Part shown: piece after piece, positions 51,062-61,788 of the stretch | How positions within the stretch are numbered: position 1 is the first letter of the stretch | Layout of the letters: every line of letters begins with the position of its first letter | Origin: a virus | Strand: one strand, 5' to 3' | DNA length: 64,000 nucleotides | IMG/VR virus record: IMGVR_UViG_3300013120_000738 | Coordinates: 62,001 to 126,000 of that record | The notes under the pieces: generated by a model | What the model saw: only the letters and a program-made list of their open reading frames with translations | Told to the model about the DNA's origin: nothing | The model's database searches: none | Position numbers and translations under genes: made by a program

Positions 51062-54000
51062 ATGTCTACAGATGCCTTCGATGACGTAAAAAGACCTATT
51101 AAAGGTCAAATGCGCGAGATCTCACAAGCTACCCACGTAGAAGTAATTTCTGCTCAACAAGAAATTATAACCCCAGCATTTGGATTACCATCGCCAAATG
51201 TCGAAGTAGCTATGCGCGGTTTAGCGTATGGGAAAACTCAAAGAGTCACATCACCTCAAGAAGTAGGCTCAATCACCCCAATTCCACCTCCTTCAGGCTC
51301 ATTAAGTTCAAGTGTTGTAACAGCATCTGCTTATGGCCTAACCGGAGATGGGGCGACAGCGTTCAAAAAGACTGCAGCCGGTTTACGTTATGCTAAAGAG
51401 AGTTCGAAATTACGAACGGCATTAACCAATACTGCGTTTGGTGTTGTTAAACAAGACATATTCTATTCAGGATCTCCAGATCCGTGTTCGGAAGATCCTG
51501 CAGATAACTGTAAAGTAGATCTAGCAGTTGTCTTGGATGATACTGGTAGTATGGGTGGTACTATCAACGGTGTCAAAAGTGGTATCCAAGGAGTTGCTGA
51601 TTTAGTCGAATTAGCTGTTGGTCAGAATTACCGTTTTAGTTTAACAACATTCAAAGACAGCGTCACAACTAGATTACCTTTTAGCAATCTATGCGGATCA
51701 GCATCGCTAACTGCATTTAAAAGTGCCGTTAACGGAGTAGGTGCTAGTGGTGGTGGTGACGGTCCAGAATGGTCAGCAGCAGCCGTAAAACATGCGGCAG
51801 AAGGTAGAGCTGGAAGCTGGCGGGAAGGTAATATTGTACGAGTACTAATAGTACTAACTGATAATATAAATAATTATGGGGTTGGATCAAGTGTAGATTC
51901 CGGAGTATCAGTCAATGCGGCGGCTTCAGCATGTGCGGCTATGAATATCAGAGTCATTTTTGCTGGTACACCTATGTGGGGTACTATGCTAAATGAAGCC
52001 GATACCTATATCAGCATGACCGGCGGGGTTATGATCCAGACTGCTAGGGATGGTCTGGGCGTTGATACTCTATTAACAAGTTACATCTTCGCCCTCTGTG
52101 GTGCTGGTGAGCCGCTTTCCCCAGAATGTGAAGGCGGTATCGATAAGATAGTAAACGGTAAATTCGATACTGGTATAGAAGGGTGGATAGACAAGACGAC
52201 TCTATCGGGGCGATCAATAGCCTGGTATGATACCGATGAACGTAAAGCACTTGAATTGGACGGTGCTGCCGGACAAACAGCGACAGGTATGGAAGGTGGA
52301 GACCTAGTCGTACTTGGATTAGATGTCTTAACCGAGGTTGTTCCACCTACCTCTTCTGCGGCCACAGATCTCCGATCACAGGCGGCGCTTGAACTCCCAG
52401 AAGGATATTCTATAATAGAACATGCACTATGGGATACAGGTGCATTATTACCAGGCCCTAATAATACTGGTGCCACACTTGGTTGGGTAGGTCTTGGTGC
52501 TCATGTCGTAGATCATCCGCCACTCGAGAAAAGATTACAATTGACAGGGTATAATGATGGGTTTTCTACTAGTACTTTCGATGACAAATACGTAGCAGCT
52601 ACGGCCGATGGGGATATTAATATATATGACACGGATGGGACATACGAATCTACACTACTAGCAACGTCTGATCATATAATCAACGTAGAAATTGATATGG
52701 TTCGCGGCCATGTCTTCTACCTTATAAATGGCCAAGAAATTTACAGAATGAATTATGATGGTACTGGGTCACCAATACTTATCGCGTCTCATGTCCCAAT
52801 AGGTGGACAAATATATGCATTCGATATTGACCCAATCAATAATGTTCTAGTACACAGTTCAGTCCGTGGCACTACCTATGAGATATTAATCAACAATTTA
52901 GATAATCACGTCAATCCAGGAACACCAACTGGGTACCGCGTAGCCAGGACAACAACCGATGAGGTAACACATATAAAAATAGATACCAATTCCGGACATA
53001 TTTATTGGATAGAAGAAGGCGTCGGAACAGCGTCATTAAAGAGAGCCTCTTACGACGGAGATGTACAAAATATTGTAACTGATTTATGGGGTGGGTCAGG
53101 GACCGGCAGTGAAAGAGTTTCTGGCATAGATATAGGATTCGATCCAGCCAATCCTATAGAGACTACTATTTATTTGAGTTTGATAAATGTTTCAACCGCA
53201 TCAATCGCTAAAGTAAGAATTGAAACACTTGCTGATAATACAATATCATCAGTCACATATACTGAGACCTTTATTGATTGTGGGGGTGCTCCTCCGCAAG
53301 ATGTCCTATTCGACCCGATTGCTGGTAGAATTGTAGCACCACAAGGCCCAATAGAAGATGCGGGCCAAGTAGCACAATATCTATTAGGCGGTAGAAGTAC
53401 ATCACCAACATATTTCCAGCCATCACCAACCAAAACACCAAGAAGTGTTAAAAGAATCATCACAAACGGGGCGGCGATAGCCCAAACATTTGCGGTCGCT
53501 ACTGATGATCTTTTCGCATTTTCAGCCAATATCGATACAGTAACAGACGGTTCAGTTATTATCCAACTAGTAGATGGTGACACAGTACTAAATGAAGCAT
53601 ATTATAATCCAGGTGCCACATCATTTGCCGCCGTCCCAGATATTCCCGCAGTTGTTATTAACGGAGAAACAGAAAATACATTTACCAGATTTCGCCCGCA
53701 AGTCCTTGGTGGGACTGTACTAGATCGCAGTGAATACCCTGTTGTTGTGAAATGTGGGCATGGAGGAGTGCCATATTTTGGTAGTGGTGTGCTAATAACA
53801 GATAGGCATGTTTTAACTGCAGCTCATGTTACTTATCGCGCTAGTGGTACTGCATTAGCCGACAATGAACAAATAGTACAAGTCTATACTGGGGGTTCAC
53901 CGCCAGAAGTGAATATGCTCTCCAGAAAGATTTATAGACATCCTGACTGGAATCCAGCCGCACTTTCTGATCCTAGTCTATTAGGTCTAGACACCACAAA

Positions 54001-57000
54001 TGATATAGCAATAATCGAACTTGCCGGAGGTATACAAGGCCTTAGTCACGGTGACGCGGGACCACCTGGGTCACCAGTTATGGGGCATCCATTAATTTCA
54101 TCAGACTTATGGGGCGGTAGAGACGCTGACCCTGTGGTAGGCGATGATATAGATGTCTATGGTTATGGACCAGGAGAAGTACCATTTGATCCAGACGATT
54201 ACGGGATATTGAGGCGTGGTACTACTGAAGTTGAAGAAGTCACAAGTACTCTGATTAAATGGCAGTATATGCCAGGTGAAGAAACAACATTGCCTGGTGA
54301 TTCCGGTGGACCATTGATGGTTAATAAAAGTGGTCTGATCCATGTTGTTGGTGTTGTGTCTGGTGGTCCAGCGTCACCGGGGTTTGGCGGTGGGATTCAT
54401 TTTAATACCAAAGTTTCTGCATATGCAGAGTGGATATATGGTATTATAAATGGTCCGCAAATAACAGCAACCGTACCAGAAAGTGGGCAAGTAACCGCAG
54501 TTGTCAGATTGGTATCAAATAATGGTGTGCTAGGCGAAGCTGATATTGAAGCAGCATTGACAACATATCAGACTGGTGTACCATCAGGTCTTGGTAGACT
54601 GAGATACCAACTTAGAAACAGTAGTGAAGCTGTATTAGCTGGCGATAGTGTAACAATAGAAGACTTACAACCAGCTGGAGAATCAACAAGATTTAACATT
54701 TCTGCTGAAGTGCCGTCAGATGGCGAAGTAGAAGTGTTCTTCACTGCTGAGGATGGTGGTGCCGCAAAATTTATTGTCGATAATGTCTTGTTATGTCTGT
54801 CTAAAATAGATGATTGTGGCCCAGGCCAACGTAATGCCGTTCTCAATCCGAATTTTGAGAGAGGAGTTGAAAATTGGACTGATGGTACTGGTGTACCATT
54901 ACCAACGACAGATAGATTATATTGGGACCAAGATATTCAAGCTATTGTCACCAGCCTTGCTGGAGCTCCAGAAATACGGACCGCAATAACCGACCTAAGA
55001 CCAGATACTAATATGGTTCTGGACTTTGAAATCGCGGTTATGAGTCCGGCTACTATTCCTACTCTGACATTGGCATTCGGTGCCAGAAATATTTCTGGTG
55101 ATATTCTAGCATCTGACACGATAACGCTTGGTGATATAGAACCGCTACCAGCAAGAGTACAAGTAACATTCAGCGCACCCGCCGATGGCCAAGCCATCAT
55201 CTTTATGAAGAGTGGTGGTCTTTCAGGGCTTGAATATAGCGGTACCACAAAGATCCGCAATGTTTTGGTTTGTAATCAGGCTGGTAGATGTGAATCAGGG
55301 TATGATAGGATATCATACGACGATTTTGAACTTAGTAAAGGTACTTGGAGTGGTGGTACACTTAATGCAATAGATGGATCAGTAACATTAGGGGCTGCTT
55401 CCGGAGCGACTCCTGGCGAAACCTTATCACAAAGCTTTACCGACATCACTCCAGGCACCGAATTTCAATTAACGTTTAACAGTATAACTAATGCAAACGG
55501 TGTAGGAAGATATTTAGTATCATTCATCCACGGAAGTGTAACAGATCAGTTTACAACTGATGGTGCTGCTGGGATCAAGACCTATGAGATCGTAGCCCAA
55601 GCAGACATAATAACAGTGCGCATCCGTAATCTAGCAGAATACGATGCGGATCTCGATGACATATTAATATGCGAAAAAGCTCCACCACCTTGTGATGGTA
55701 GTATAGAAGGATTGAGAGGACATGTTGAATTTAAAGGTATCCCGCGACGGCCAATAAATGTGTTCAATGCTATCGCAAGATACACAATACGAGACCCAGA
55801 TGACCCATTTGACGTATCAGAAGTAACACATGCAGCAGAAACGGAAGGACATCTAGGTGCGGCCACGTGCGATTTATGGAAACAGCAAGGTGATGGAGGA
55901 TTTGCAAGAACTGATGTTCTAGGCTCTAACCTCACGTTGATAAATGATATAGATGATGGAGATTTAGTAACCATAACATCCAGACCAAATTGGCTGTGGT
56001 CTATACCACAAACTGGAGATCTTGGTCAGGATTCGCTTATTATTGAATTCCCAGATCCTCCGAGTGGGTTGATAGAATCTGTTGACATATACCTGTTAAT
56101 GAACCGTATCGAACCCAGCGGTTCAGACACAGCCCCAGTTTACCCACCTCCGCTAGATTGCCTACCAGACCCTGCAATCCAGCTCAATACACTTATATCA
56201 TTCACCAATAGCTTGGGATTGAATAAAGAATTCAGCGTGACTAAAGATTTGGCAGATTTGTTAGAAGAAGAAACGGATTATACTCCGGGTTTCGGACGTC
56301 CTCCTTGGGATACAGATACGCCTTTAGGACTTGGGTTTTCTGGCACTACAGCGAGATGGGAGAAATTCAGTTTCCCACTTGATTTGCCAGATGGTAAAGG
56401 TCTTGATCAATGCACGACCCCAATATTCTTTTCAGCTATCGGCACAGGCCAAATCAACTTTGGTGAATTTTATATATCGACTACAGGCGGTATTTTTGTT
56501 GACCCTTGTGAAGCTGTTATCGAAGTAGAAGAGATTGGTTCTGGATCGGCAACTAACGAAATCCAATCAATAAGAGTCCCCGCATCAACAGGTGGATCAT
56601 TCGATATCAGCCTCACATACAGTGGCACAACAGATACTGTTACTGTCCCATATGGGTCAACAGCAGCTGAATTAGCAGCAAAACTGGCCGAACTTAGTAA
56701 TATTGGTAATATTGCTAATGTTAGTGTAGGTGGCACAGGCTCAGATATTGACCCATACCTAGTAGAATTCACTGGCAGCCTAGCTGGTGTTGATATGCCA
56801 TACCTGATACCTGATGGTACCAACCTAGAAGGTGCGGCAAGTGCCTACGTTGTTACTGATTTCGATGGTACACCTAATGAACGAAAGACAGTTGCAAAGA
56901 AAATAACCACCACGAATGACTTCTTTATCACATTCGAAGGTGTCACATCAGTCCCATTTGCCCATAGCGAACCGATTGGTATCTTCGAGGCCAAATTGGA

Positions 57001-60000
57001 ACTGATGAGTACTATTGGGGCTGGAAATGTCAGAGTCACCGGAGACATAACTGATAGAGATGCTCTATATGAGGGACCATGGTATATTGAATTCATCAAC
57101 GTCTTAGGAAACCAAAACGTTGCAGAATTCACGATAGATCCAGCCACTGATTATTCAGTCGTAACGGATTGGACAGGCGGGCCAGGAGAAGGAAAAGACG
57201 AAACACAAACAGTCCACGTGAGTGCTTACGGTGGTACTTTTAAGCTCAATATTGCAAACCCTGATCACGAAGCTACTGATATAGAAATCGTAGAAGCTAG
57301 AAAAGGTAGTGCCGGAGGAGGAGCAACTGTAAATGAAGAACAATGGGTAATGGCAAGCATCGATAGCTCATGGACAGAATACTCCTTAACACCTAGTGGT
57401 ACAATTACTGGCGGAACATTCGACCTTACTATTGATGGTGTAACCAAAACAGCAATTCCCTATAATATTACAGCATATAATCTACACGAATTATTCTGGA
57501 GTAATTTCCCAAAATATGATTTCCATGTAGATGGTGGTGCGACTGGTGCAGATGCAGTATTATTAGCACATCAATACGGAGTTCACTTAAACTTCATTGG
57601 TAATGTCAGATACAATTCTCATACGATCACTGTTGATAGCACCAATTTAGTAGGTGGATCTTATAGTATCACAACCAATCTTGCAGGTGCAAGTTTGGGT
57701 ACTGATCCATGGGCTATAGCAGGAGCATTTAGATTACAATATGACCCAGGAGGTGGAGGTACTCCAGAAACCACAGGTGATATAGCAGTTGGTGCAACTG
57801 CTACAGAAGTGCGAACAGCACTAGAAGCATTACCAAGCATAGGTGCGGGAAATGTTGATGTTGCCTATAATAATGGTTCAGTAGCTGTTGAATTTATAGA
57901 TGCTCTTGCGGGAACTGATATAACAGGTACTCTCGAAATGAGCACTCTTCCCACCAATGCAATATCGTCCGTAGATCGTGTCGCACGAGCAGGATATGGT
58001 AGTGCGGCACAGAATGAAAGACAAAATATCTCATTCACTAGTCCACCTACCGGCGGGACATTCACATTATCATTCGATGGTGGGACAACTAGTGATATAG
58101 CTTATGATGCAAGTGCTATAGATGTCCAATCCGCATTGGAAGCACTTGGTTCAGCTATCGTATCAGTTGAGGAGACAATAAAAGGTGCCGAAACTGGTGC
58201 GTACGATATAACACGATGCAGCTATGACTCTATATCACACGCTTTTGCAGAAGATAATGCTGTACGTGGAATATTCTTTAAGCCAGATGGGCTCCAGATG
58301 TATGTTACTGGTGCTCAGAATGACAAGATTTACCAATATTACCTAATTGATTTCGCACCTCCAGGTGCTGGTATGCCAGATTGGCCGATGCCATGGAATG
58401 TATCATTTGCCGAGTTTGTGGGAGAATTTGATATTTCCTCGCTTGAAACTACTCCTACTGGTTTATTCTTTAGCCCTGATGGTAGAAAGGCCTATATATT
58501 AGGCCCCGATAGTAATACTGTCTGGCAGTTACCACTATCAAGTCCATGGGCTATTTCATCAGCTAGTGTTCCTCCCTCTGCGTCGCTTAATGTGTCTGGG
58601 GAAGATGCTACGATGACAGGTATCTTCTTTAAGCCTGATGGCAGTAAGATGTATCTTGTTGGTGGAACCGATGATAAGGTATACCAGTATTCATTATTAC
58701 CATGGGATATATCGACAGCGACATATGAAGCCAAGTCCTTTAGCGTTGTCCTTCAAGAACCATTCCCATATGATGTATGGTTCAATGCTGATGGTGACAA
58801 GATGTTAATCATCGGTAGTGCTTTCAATGTGATCAACCAATACGCACTGTCAACACCATGGGACGTATCAACAGCAAGTTTCGGTTCCAAACAATGTGAC
58901 GTCTCATCACTAGAGCCAGATCCCACAGGCATGGCCATAAGCCCCAGCAGCCATAAATTATATGTTGTTGGTTCTAATAGTACTGTCTACCAATTCTCAT
59001 TCATGATGCCAGCAGATGAAGTACAAACAATATCTGCAGTTGGAACACCAACATCTGGTACATTCTCACTAACATTTAATAGTGAAACAACCACTTCCAT
59101 CCAATATGATGCTGCAGCTGCAGACGTTCAAAGTGCATTAGAAGCCTTACCAAGTTTCAATGCTGGTGATGTAGTTTGTGGTGGTGGCCCACTTCCAGGT
59201 GATAATATCACTGTAACATTCCAGGCAGCATACGCTGGTACAGATGTTGACTTACTGATCGTTGGTGGCAATTTCACAGTAACCAAAGTCGGTGATGTTT
59301 GGACAGTGGAATTTAGTGGCACATATGGTAACCAAGATGTCGATCTAATGACCGCCGATACCTCCGGTATTACTGGTAGTGCAGCTACGGTATCTGTAGG
59401 TCCAGTAGATTTCGATATTGGACCAGAGCTCCTAAGGACTGAAATAATCAATGCAGCACCGTTTATAACAGGAGCTGATATCGCAGTCACACGAACGATC
59501 TACGATCCAGTAACAGGCAATTTTGAGTGGCAGATAATATTCGCTGGGCAACATACTCAGAAGGACATCGAACAAATAACACTAGACGATAGTGGTCTTA
59601 GTGGTGTAAGCATCGAAGTTATCGAAGAGGTTAAAGGTATCGGTGCCACAGAAGTACAAAATTTGTACATCAAATTGGCTACTGGTGGGACATTCAAATT
59701 AACCGTGACTGCGGCCGGAGTAACCGCCACCACCAGTTCTATTATATGGAACACCACAGCGGAAGGACTAGAAGCACAATTAAACGCGTTGCCTATGTTC
59801 GTCGATGTTGCTAATGCAGTGACAGTCACAGATCTCGGGGCTAGTGATGATCCAGATATAATAGCACAATTTAAAGTAGAGTTTTTACAAGCCTTCGGCG
59901 ATATCCCCGCTATGTTCTCGCCTGACGCTGCTGAAGCATTACTATGTAATCCTCTGGTATTACCACCAGTAGATGAAGGTCCTTACCCATACCCATTACC

Positions 60001-60448
60001 AGAATGTAGTGATGATGACTTATCGTGCCAATCAGGACCATTACTATGCCGTCCGGGTGAAGGTGATCTACCAGTAGAAATTGAACCATGCTGCACAGCA
60101 GAGACAGTAACGACGGCTGCAAACACAGCAACTAGGATAAAATTAGAACGCGATCTATATGATCCTAATAGGACAGCATGCTGCGGAGGTACATTAACAG
60201 CCAGAGAACTCGCAGTCCTTAAGGGTCTTAAAACATCGGAGTATACACCATATCTCCGAGATCTCAATGCTAATACACTATCACCAATAACATATGATCA
60301 AGAGGTGACAATAGGCCAGAGTATAGTTCTTATCGAGAGTAATATAGATTCTGTCGGTAGAAGAACAGATATACTACAACAAATCACACGTAAAGAAATT
60401 CTGCCAAGCAGAATGGTTTGGCCCGAATACGCATTTATAACAGAATAA
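51062..60448 (+). CDS. giant modular surface protein: vWA, propellers, trypsin-like protease, repeats
   Basis: A 3,128-residue protein. About residues 150-340 form a vWA domain with the MIDAS start DDTGSMGG; 500-780 a YWTD/NHL-like propeller; 885-1130 a trypsin-like protease with VLTAAHV (His about 921), NDIAIIEL (Asp about 981) and LPGDSGGPL (Ser about 1080); 1140-1560 jelly-roll-like blocks (NPNFERGVENW); 1830-2400 and 2640-2960 tandem 90-100-residue repeats (DVQSALEALPS type); about 2400-2640 a second propeller (FFKPDGLQMYVTG). The C-terminus is Cys-rich. Probably a tail or surface appendage; the protease may process it or host surface proteins. Confidence 0.9.
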   Translation: MSTDAFDDVKRPIKGQMREISQATHVEVISAQQEIITPAFGLPSPNVEVAMRGLAYGKTQRVTSPQEVGSITPIPPPSGSLSSSVVTASAYGLTGDGATAFKKTAAGLRYAKESSKLRTALTNTAFGVVKQDIFYSGSPDPCSEDPADNCKVDLAVVLDDTGSMGGTINGVKSGIQGVADLVELAVGQNYRFSLTTFKDSVTTRLPFSNLCGSASLTAFKSAVNGVGASGGGDGPEWSAAAVKHAAEGRAGSWREGNIVRVLIVLTDNINNYGVGSSVDSGVSVNAAASACAAMNIRVIFAGTPMWGTMLNEADTYISMTGGVMIQTARDGLGVDTLLTSYIFALCGAGEPLSPECEGGIDKIVNGKFDTGIEGWIDKTTLSGRSIAWYDTDERKALELDGAAGQTATGMEGGDLVVLGLDVLTEVVPPTSSAATDLRSQAALELPEGYSIIEHALWDTGALLPGPNNTGATLGWVGLGAHVVDHPPLEKRLQLTGYNDGFSTSTFDDKYVAATADGDINIYDTDGTYESTLLATSDHIINVEIDMVRGHVFYLINGQEIYRMNYDGTGSPILIASHVPIGGQIYAFDIDPINNVLVHSSVRGTTYEILINNLDNHVNPGTPTGYRVARTTTDEVTHIKIDTNSGHIYWIEEGVGTASLKRASYDGDVQNIVTDLWGGSGTGSERVSGIDIGFDPANPIETTIYLSLINVSTASIAKVRIETLADNTISSVTYTETFIDCGGAPPQDVLFDPIAGRIVAPQGPIEDAGQVAQYLLGGRSTSPTYFQPSPTKTPRSVKRIITNGAAIAQTFAVATDDLFAFSANIDTVTDGSVIIQLVDGDTVLNEAYYNPGATSFAAVPDIPAVVINGETENTFTRFRPQVLGGTVLDRSEYPVVVKCGHGGVPYFGSGVLITDRHVLTAAHVTYRASGTALADNEQIVQVYTGGSPPEVNMLSRKIYRHPDWNPAALSDPSLLGLDTTNDIAIIELAGGIQGLSHGDAGPPGSPVMGHPLISSDLWGGRDADPVVGDDIDVYGYGPGEVPFDPDDYGILRRGTTEVEEVTSTLIKWQYMPGEETTLPGDSGGPLMVNKSGLIHVVGVVSGGPASPGFGGGIHFNTKVSAYAEWIYGIINGPQITATVPESGQVTAVVRLVSNNGVLGEADIEAALTTYQTGVPSGLGRLRYQLRNSSEAVLAGDSVTIEDLQPAGESTRFNISAEVPSDGEVEVFFTAEDGGAAKFIVDNVLLCLSKIDDCGPGQRNAVLNPNFERGVENWTDGTGVPLPTTDRLYWDQDIQAIVTSLAGAPEIRTAITDLRPDTNMVLDFEIAVMSPATIPTLTLAFGARNISGDILASDTITLGDIEPLPARVQVTFSAPADGQAIIFMKSGGLSGLEYSGTTKIRNVLVCNQAGRCESGYDRISYDDFELSKGTWSGGTLNAIDGSVTLGAASGATPGETLSQSFTDITPGTEFQLTFNSITNANGVGRYLVSFIHGSVTDQFTTDGAAGIKTYEIVAQADIITVRIRNLAEYDADLDDILICEKAPPPCDGSIEGLRGHVEFKGIPRRPINVFNAIARYTIRDPDDPFDVSEVTHAAETEGHLGAATCDLWKQQGDGGFARTDVLGSNLTLINDIDDGDLVTITSRPNWLWSIPQTGDLGQDSLIIEFPDPPSGLIESVDIYLLMNRIEPSGSDTAPVYPPPLDCLPDPAIQLNTLISFTNSLGLNKEFSVTKDLADLLEEETDYTPGFGRPPWDTDTPLGLGFSGTTARWEKFSFPLDLPDGKGLDQCTTPIFFSAIGTGQINFGEFYISTTGGIFVDPCEAVIEVEEIGSGSATNEIQSIRVPASTGGSFDISLTYSGTTDTVTVPYGSTAAELAAKLAELSNIGNIANVSVGGTGSDIDPYLVEFTGSLAGVDMPYLIPDGTNLEGAASAYVVTDFDGTPNERKTVAKKITTTNDFFITFEGVTSVPFAHSEPIGIFEAKLELMSTIGAGNVRVTGDITDRDALYEGPWYIEFINVLGNQNVAEFTIDPATDYSVVTDWTGGPGEGKDETQTVHVSAYGGTFKLNIANPDHEATDIEIVEARKGSAGGGATVNEEQWVMASIDSSWTEYSLTPSGTITGGTFDLTIDGVTKTAIPYNITAYNLHELFWSNFPKYDFHVDGGATGADAVLLAHQYGVHLNFIGNVRYNSHTITVDSTNLVGGSYSITTNLAGASLGTDPWAIAGAFRLQYDPGGGGTPETTGDIAVGATATEVRTALEALPSIGAGNVDVAYNNGSVAVEFIDALAGTDITGTLEMSTLPTNAISSVDRVARAGYGSAAQNERQNISFTSPPTGGTFTLSFDGGTTSDIAYDASAIDVQSALEALGSAIVSVEETIKGAETGAYDITRCSYDSISHAFAEDNAVRGIFFKPDGLQMYVTGAQNDKIYQYYLIDFAPPGAGMPDWPMPWNVSFAEFVGEFDISSLETTPTGLFFSPDGRKAYILGPDSNTVWQLPLSSPWAISSASVPPSASLNVSGEDATMTGIFFKPDGSKMYLVGGTDDKVYQYSLLPWDISTATYEAKSFSVVLQEPFPYDVWFNADGDKMLIIGSAFNVINQYALSTPWDVSTASFGSKQCDVSSLEPDPTGMAISPSSHKLYVVGSNSTVYQFSFMMPADEVQTISAVGTPTSGTFSLTFNSETTTSIQYDAAAADVQSALEALPSFNAGDVVCGGGPLPGDNITVTFQAAYAGTDVDLLIVGGNFTVTKVGDVWTVEFSGTYGNQDVDLMTADTSGITGSAATVSVGPVDFDIGPELLRTEIINAAPFITGADIAVTRTIYDPVTGNFEWQIIFAGQHTQKDIEQITLDDSGLSGVSIEVIEEVKGIGATEVQNLYIKLATGGTFKLTVTAAGVTATTSSIIWNTTAEGLEAQLNALPMFVDVANAVTVTDLGASDDPDIIAQFKVEFLQAFGDIPAMFSPDAAEALLCNPLVLPPVDEGPYPYPLPECSDDDLSCQSGPLLCRPGEGDLPVEIEPCCTAETVTTAANTATRIKLERDLYDPNRTACCGGTLTARELAVLKGLKTSEYTPYLRDLNANTLSPITYDQEVTIGQSIVLIESNIDSVGRRTDILQQITRKEILPSRMVWPEYAFITE

Positions 60449-60474
60449 GCAAATTTACAACGGAGGGTAATAAA

Positions 60475-60726
60475 ATGTCGTTTGAAGATATCCGAATCCA
60501 CCGTGATATTCCGATTATTGATGGTCATATGGCAATACCACCAAATAATCCAAGGAATAATCAGAGTACCGACCCAAATACTTTTGTCAATGGAACGAGC
60601 CACGAAATAGTAAGGCTTACCGTAGGATCAGGAGCCCAAACAGGGGCAGATTTCGGTAACCAGGAATTTGTTAGGCTTGAGGGGATACGGCCTGATCAGT
60701 GGTATGACAGTGATCCACTAGCTTAG
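60475..60726 (+). CDS. small protein after the giant gene
   Basis: An 83-residue protein starting at ATG 60475, with CGGAGG 8 bases upstream; a longer reading from 60418 is rejected. It is Asn/Pro/Thr-rich (PPNNPRNNQSTDPNTF). It follows the giant gene by 26 bases and may be a partner or structural component. It overlaps the convergent sulfotransferase-like gene. Confidence 0.65.
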   Translation: MSFEDIRIHRDIPIIDGHMAIPPNNPRNNQSTDPNTFVNGTSHEIVRLTVGSGAQTGADFGNQEFVRLEGIRPDQWYDSDPLA

Positions 60727-61150
60727 GAAACGCTATATCTGGTACATCAAGATCTAGATAAAAGCATAATGGTTCCCATTCATCGCTAGATAAATCAAGA
60801 ACTAATAATTTATCGCATTTCGCTCTAGCTTCACTTATTCTGGCTGAATAGATATTTTGCCATTCATACTCCGGATGTTGCCAGAATCCACCAAGACTCC
60901 TCTTCTTTAATTTGCTACATGCTTCATACCATATTTCTATATCCCTAATTGTCAGAATATACTGTGCATTAGGATACTTATCTTCTATCTCTTCTATTGG
61001 ACAATTGATACCAACAGCTGCATTATAGTCACGCAACTCATCAAGATTGCGGGATACTCGTAGCCCCAACAGCTCGAGCGCTTTACCCAGTTCCCGATTG
61101 CCGGTACAAGGCAACCCGACACCAATGACTTTCGAATCGTGCATTAACAT
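60671..61150 (-). CDS. sulfotransferase-like protein
   Basis: A 159-residue protein. VIGVGLPCTGNRELGKALEL matches the 5'-phosphosulfate loop region of the small sulfotransferase family (VGLPRTGTTSL...), and YPNAQYILTIRDIEIWYEA the 3'-phosphate site (RxPxxxxxSxxW-like). It is shorter than most (about 200-250). It would transfer sulfate from PAPS to a sugar. It fits the glycan theme of the window. Confidence 0.75.
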   Translation of the reverse strand: MLMHDSKVIGVGLPCTGNRELGKALELLGLRVSRNLDELRDYNAAVGINCPIEEIEDKYPNAQYILTIRDIEIWYEACSKLKKRSLGGFWQHPEYEWQNIYSARISEARAKCDKLLVLDLSSDEWEPLCFYLDLDVPDIAFPKLVDHCHTTDQAVSPQA

Positions 61151-61180
61151 TTTGATATATAAACTATGCTTTCTCCACTT

Positions 61181-61788
61181 ATGTTATATATTAACTGTGA
61201 AGTCATATACGAAGGCAGAGCATGTTCTACACTGCCACGCGGTAATTACCTAATTCTAATCAAAGAAGATAATAGTGTCAGTATACACGCAAGTACTAAA
61301 ATAGCACCCCGTAATTGCCAACAAGCAGGATCTGAAATTATTAGGAATGGCAATAAATTAATATTTAGAAATAGAGGAGAAACTATAACAATTATAATTA
61401 ACAAAATACACTTTACAGAACGACCAAAGGACTGGAGTAAAGAAGAAATTACTATAACTAAAACAGAAAAAGAACTAGTCGATAAATTATTCTATAATTG
61501 GTGTGACTACTTCGATGGCGATTTTGAATTCATTTATACAGAATATGGTACAGAATTAGGTTCTATAGATCTACTTGGGATACGATCAGACCTAGTTTAC
61601 TATGTGGTAGAAGTGAAAAGACGTAGATGTACTATCAATAGTGTATCTCAAGTTAAGAGATATGTTGATGCACAAAAGAGCAAGGAAAAGATGTGAGAGG
61701 TTTTCTCGCCTCACCTAGTATAGGTAAAAACGCTATAAAGTATCTAGAGGAATTAGGCTTTGAATGGGTTCAAGTTGATTTTACTTGA
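61181..61788 (+). CDS. nucS: NucS/EndoMS-like endonuclease, split by a frameshift
   Basis: The first frame (to a TGA at 61694-61696) has LIKEDNSVSIHAST, the N-terminal NucS domain start, then IDLLGIRSDLVYYVVEVKRR, the RecB-like nuclease core with E-x-K, and VSQVKRYVDAQK. The second frame continues VRGFLASPSIGKNAIKYLEEL to a TGA at 61786-61788, matching the usual C-terminal end. A single lost A in the run at about 61673-61676 would join them. NucS cuts mismatched DNA in archaea and actinobacteria. Confidence 0.75.

Noticed and set aside
57000-60400. Minus-strand open frames across the giant gene
   Set aside because: They are shadows of a single long, repeat-rich coding frame and show no ribosome sites or recognisable motifs.
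60418-60474. Longer start for the small gene after the giant protein
   Set aside because: It would lie inside the giant gene; ATG 60475 has a CGGAGG site at proper spacing.
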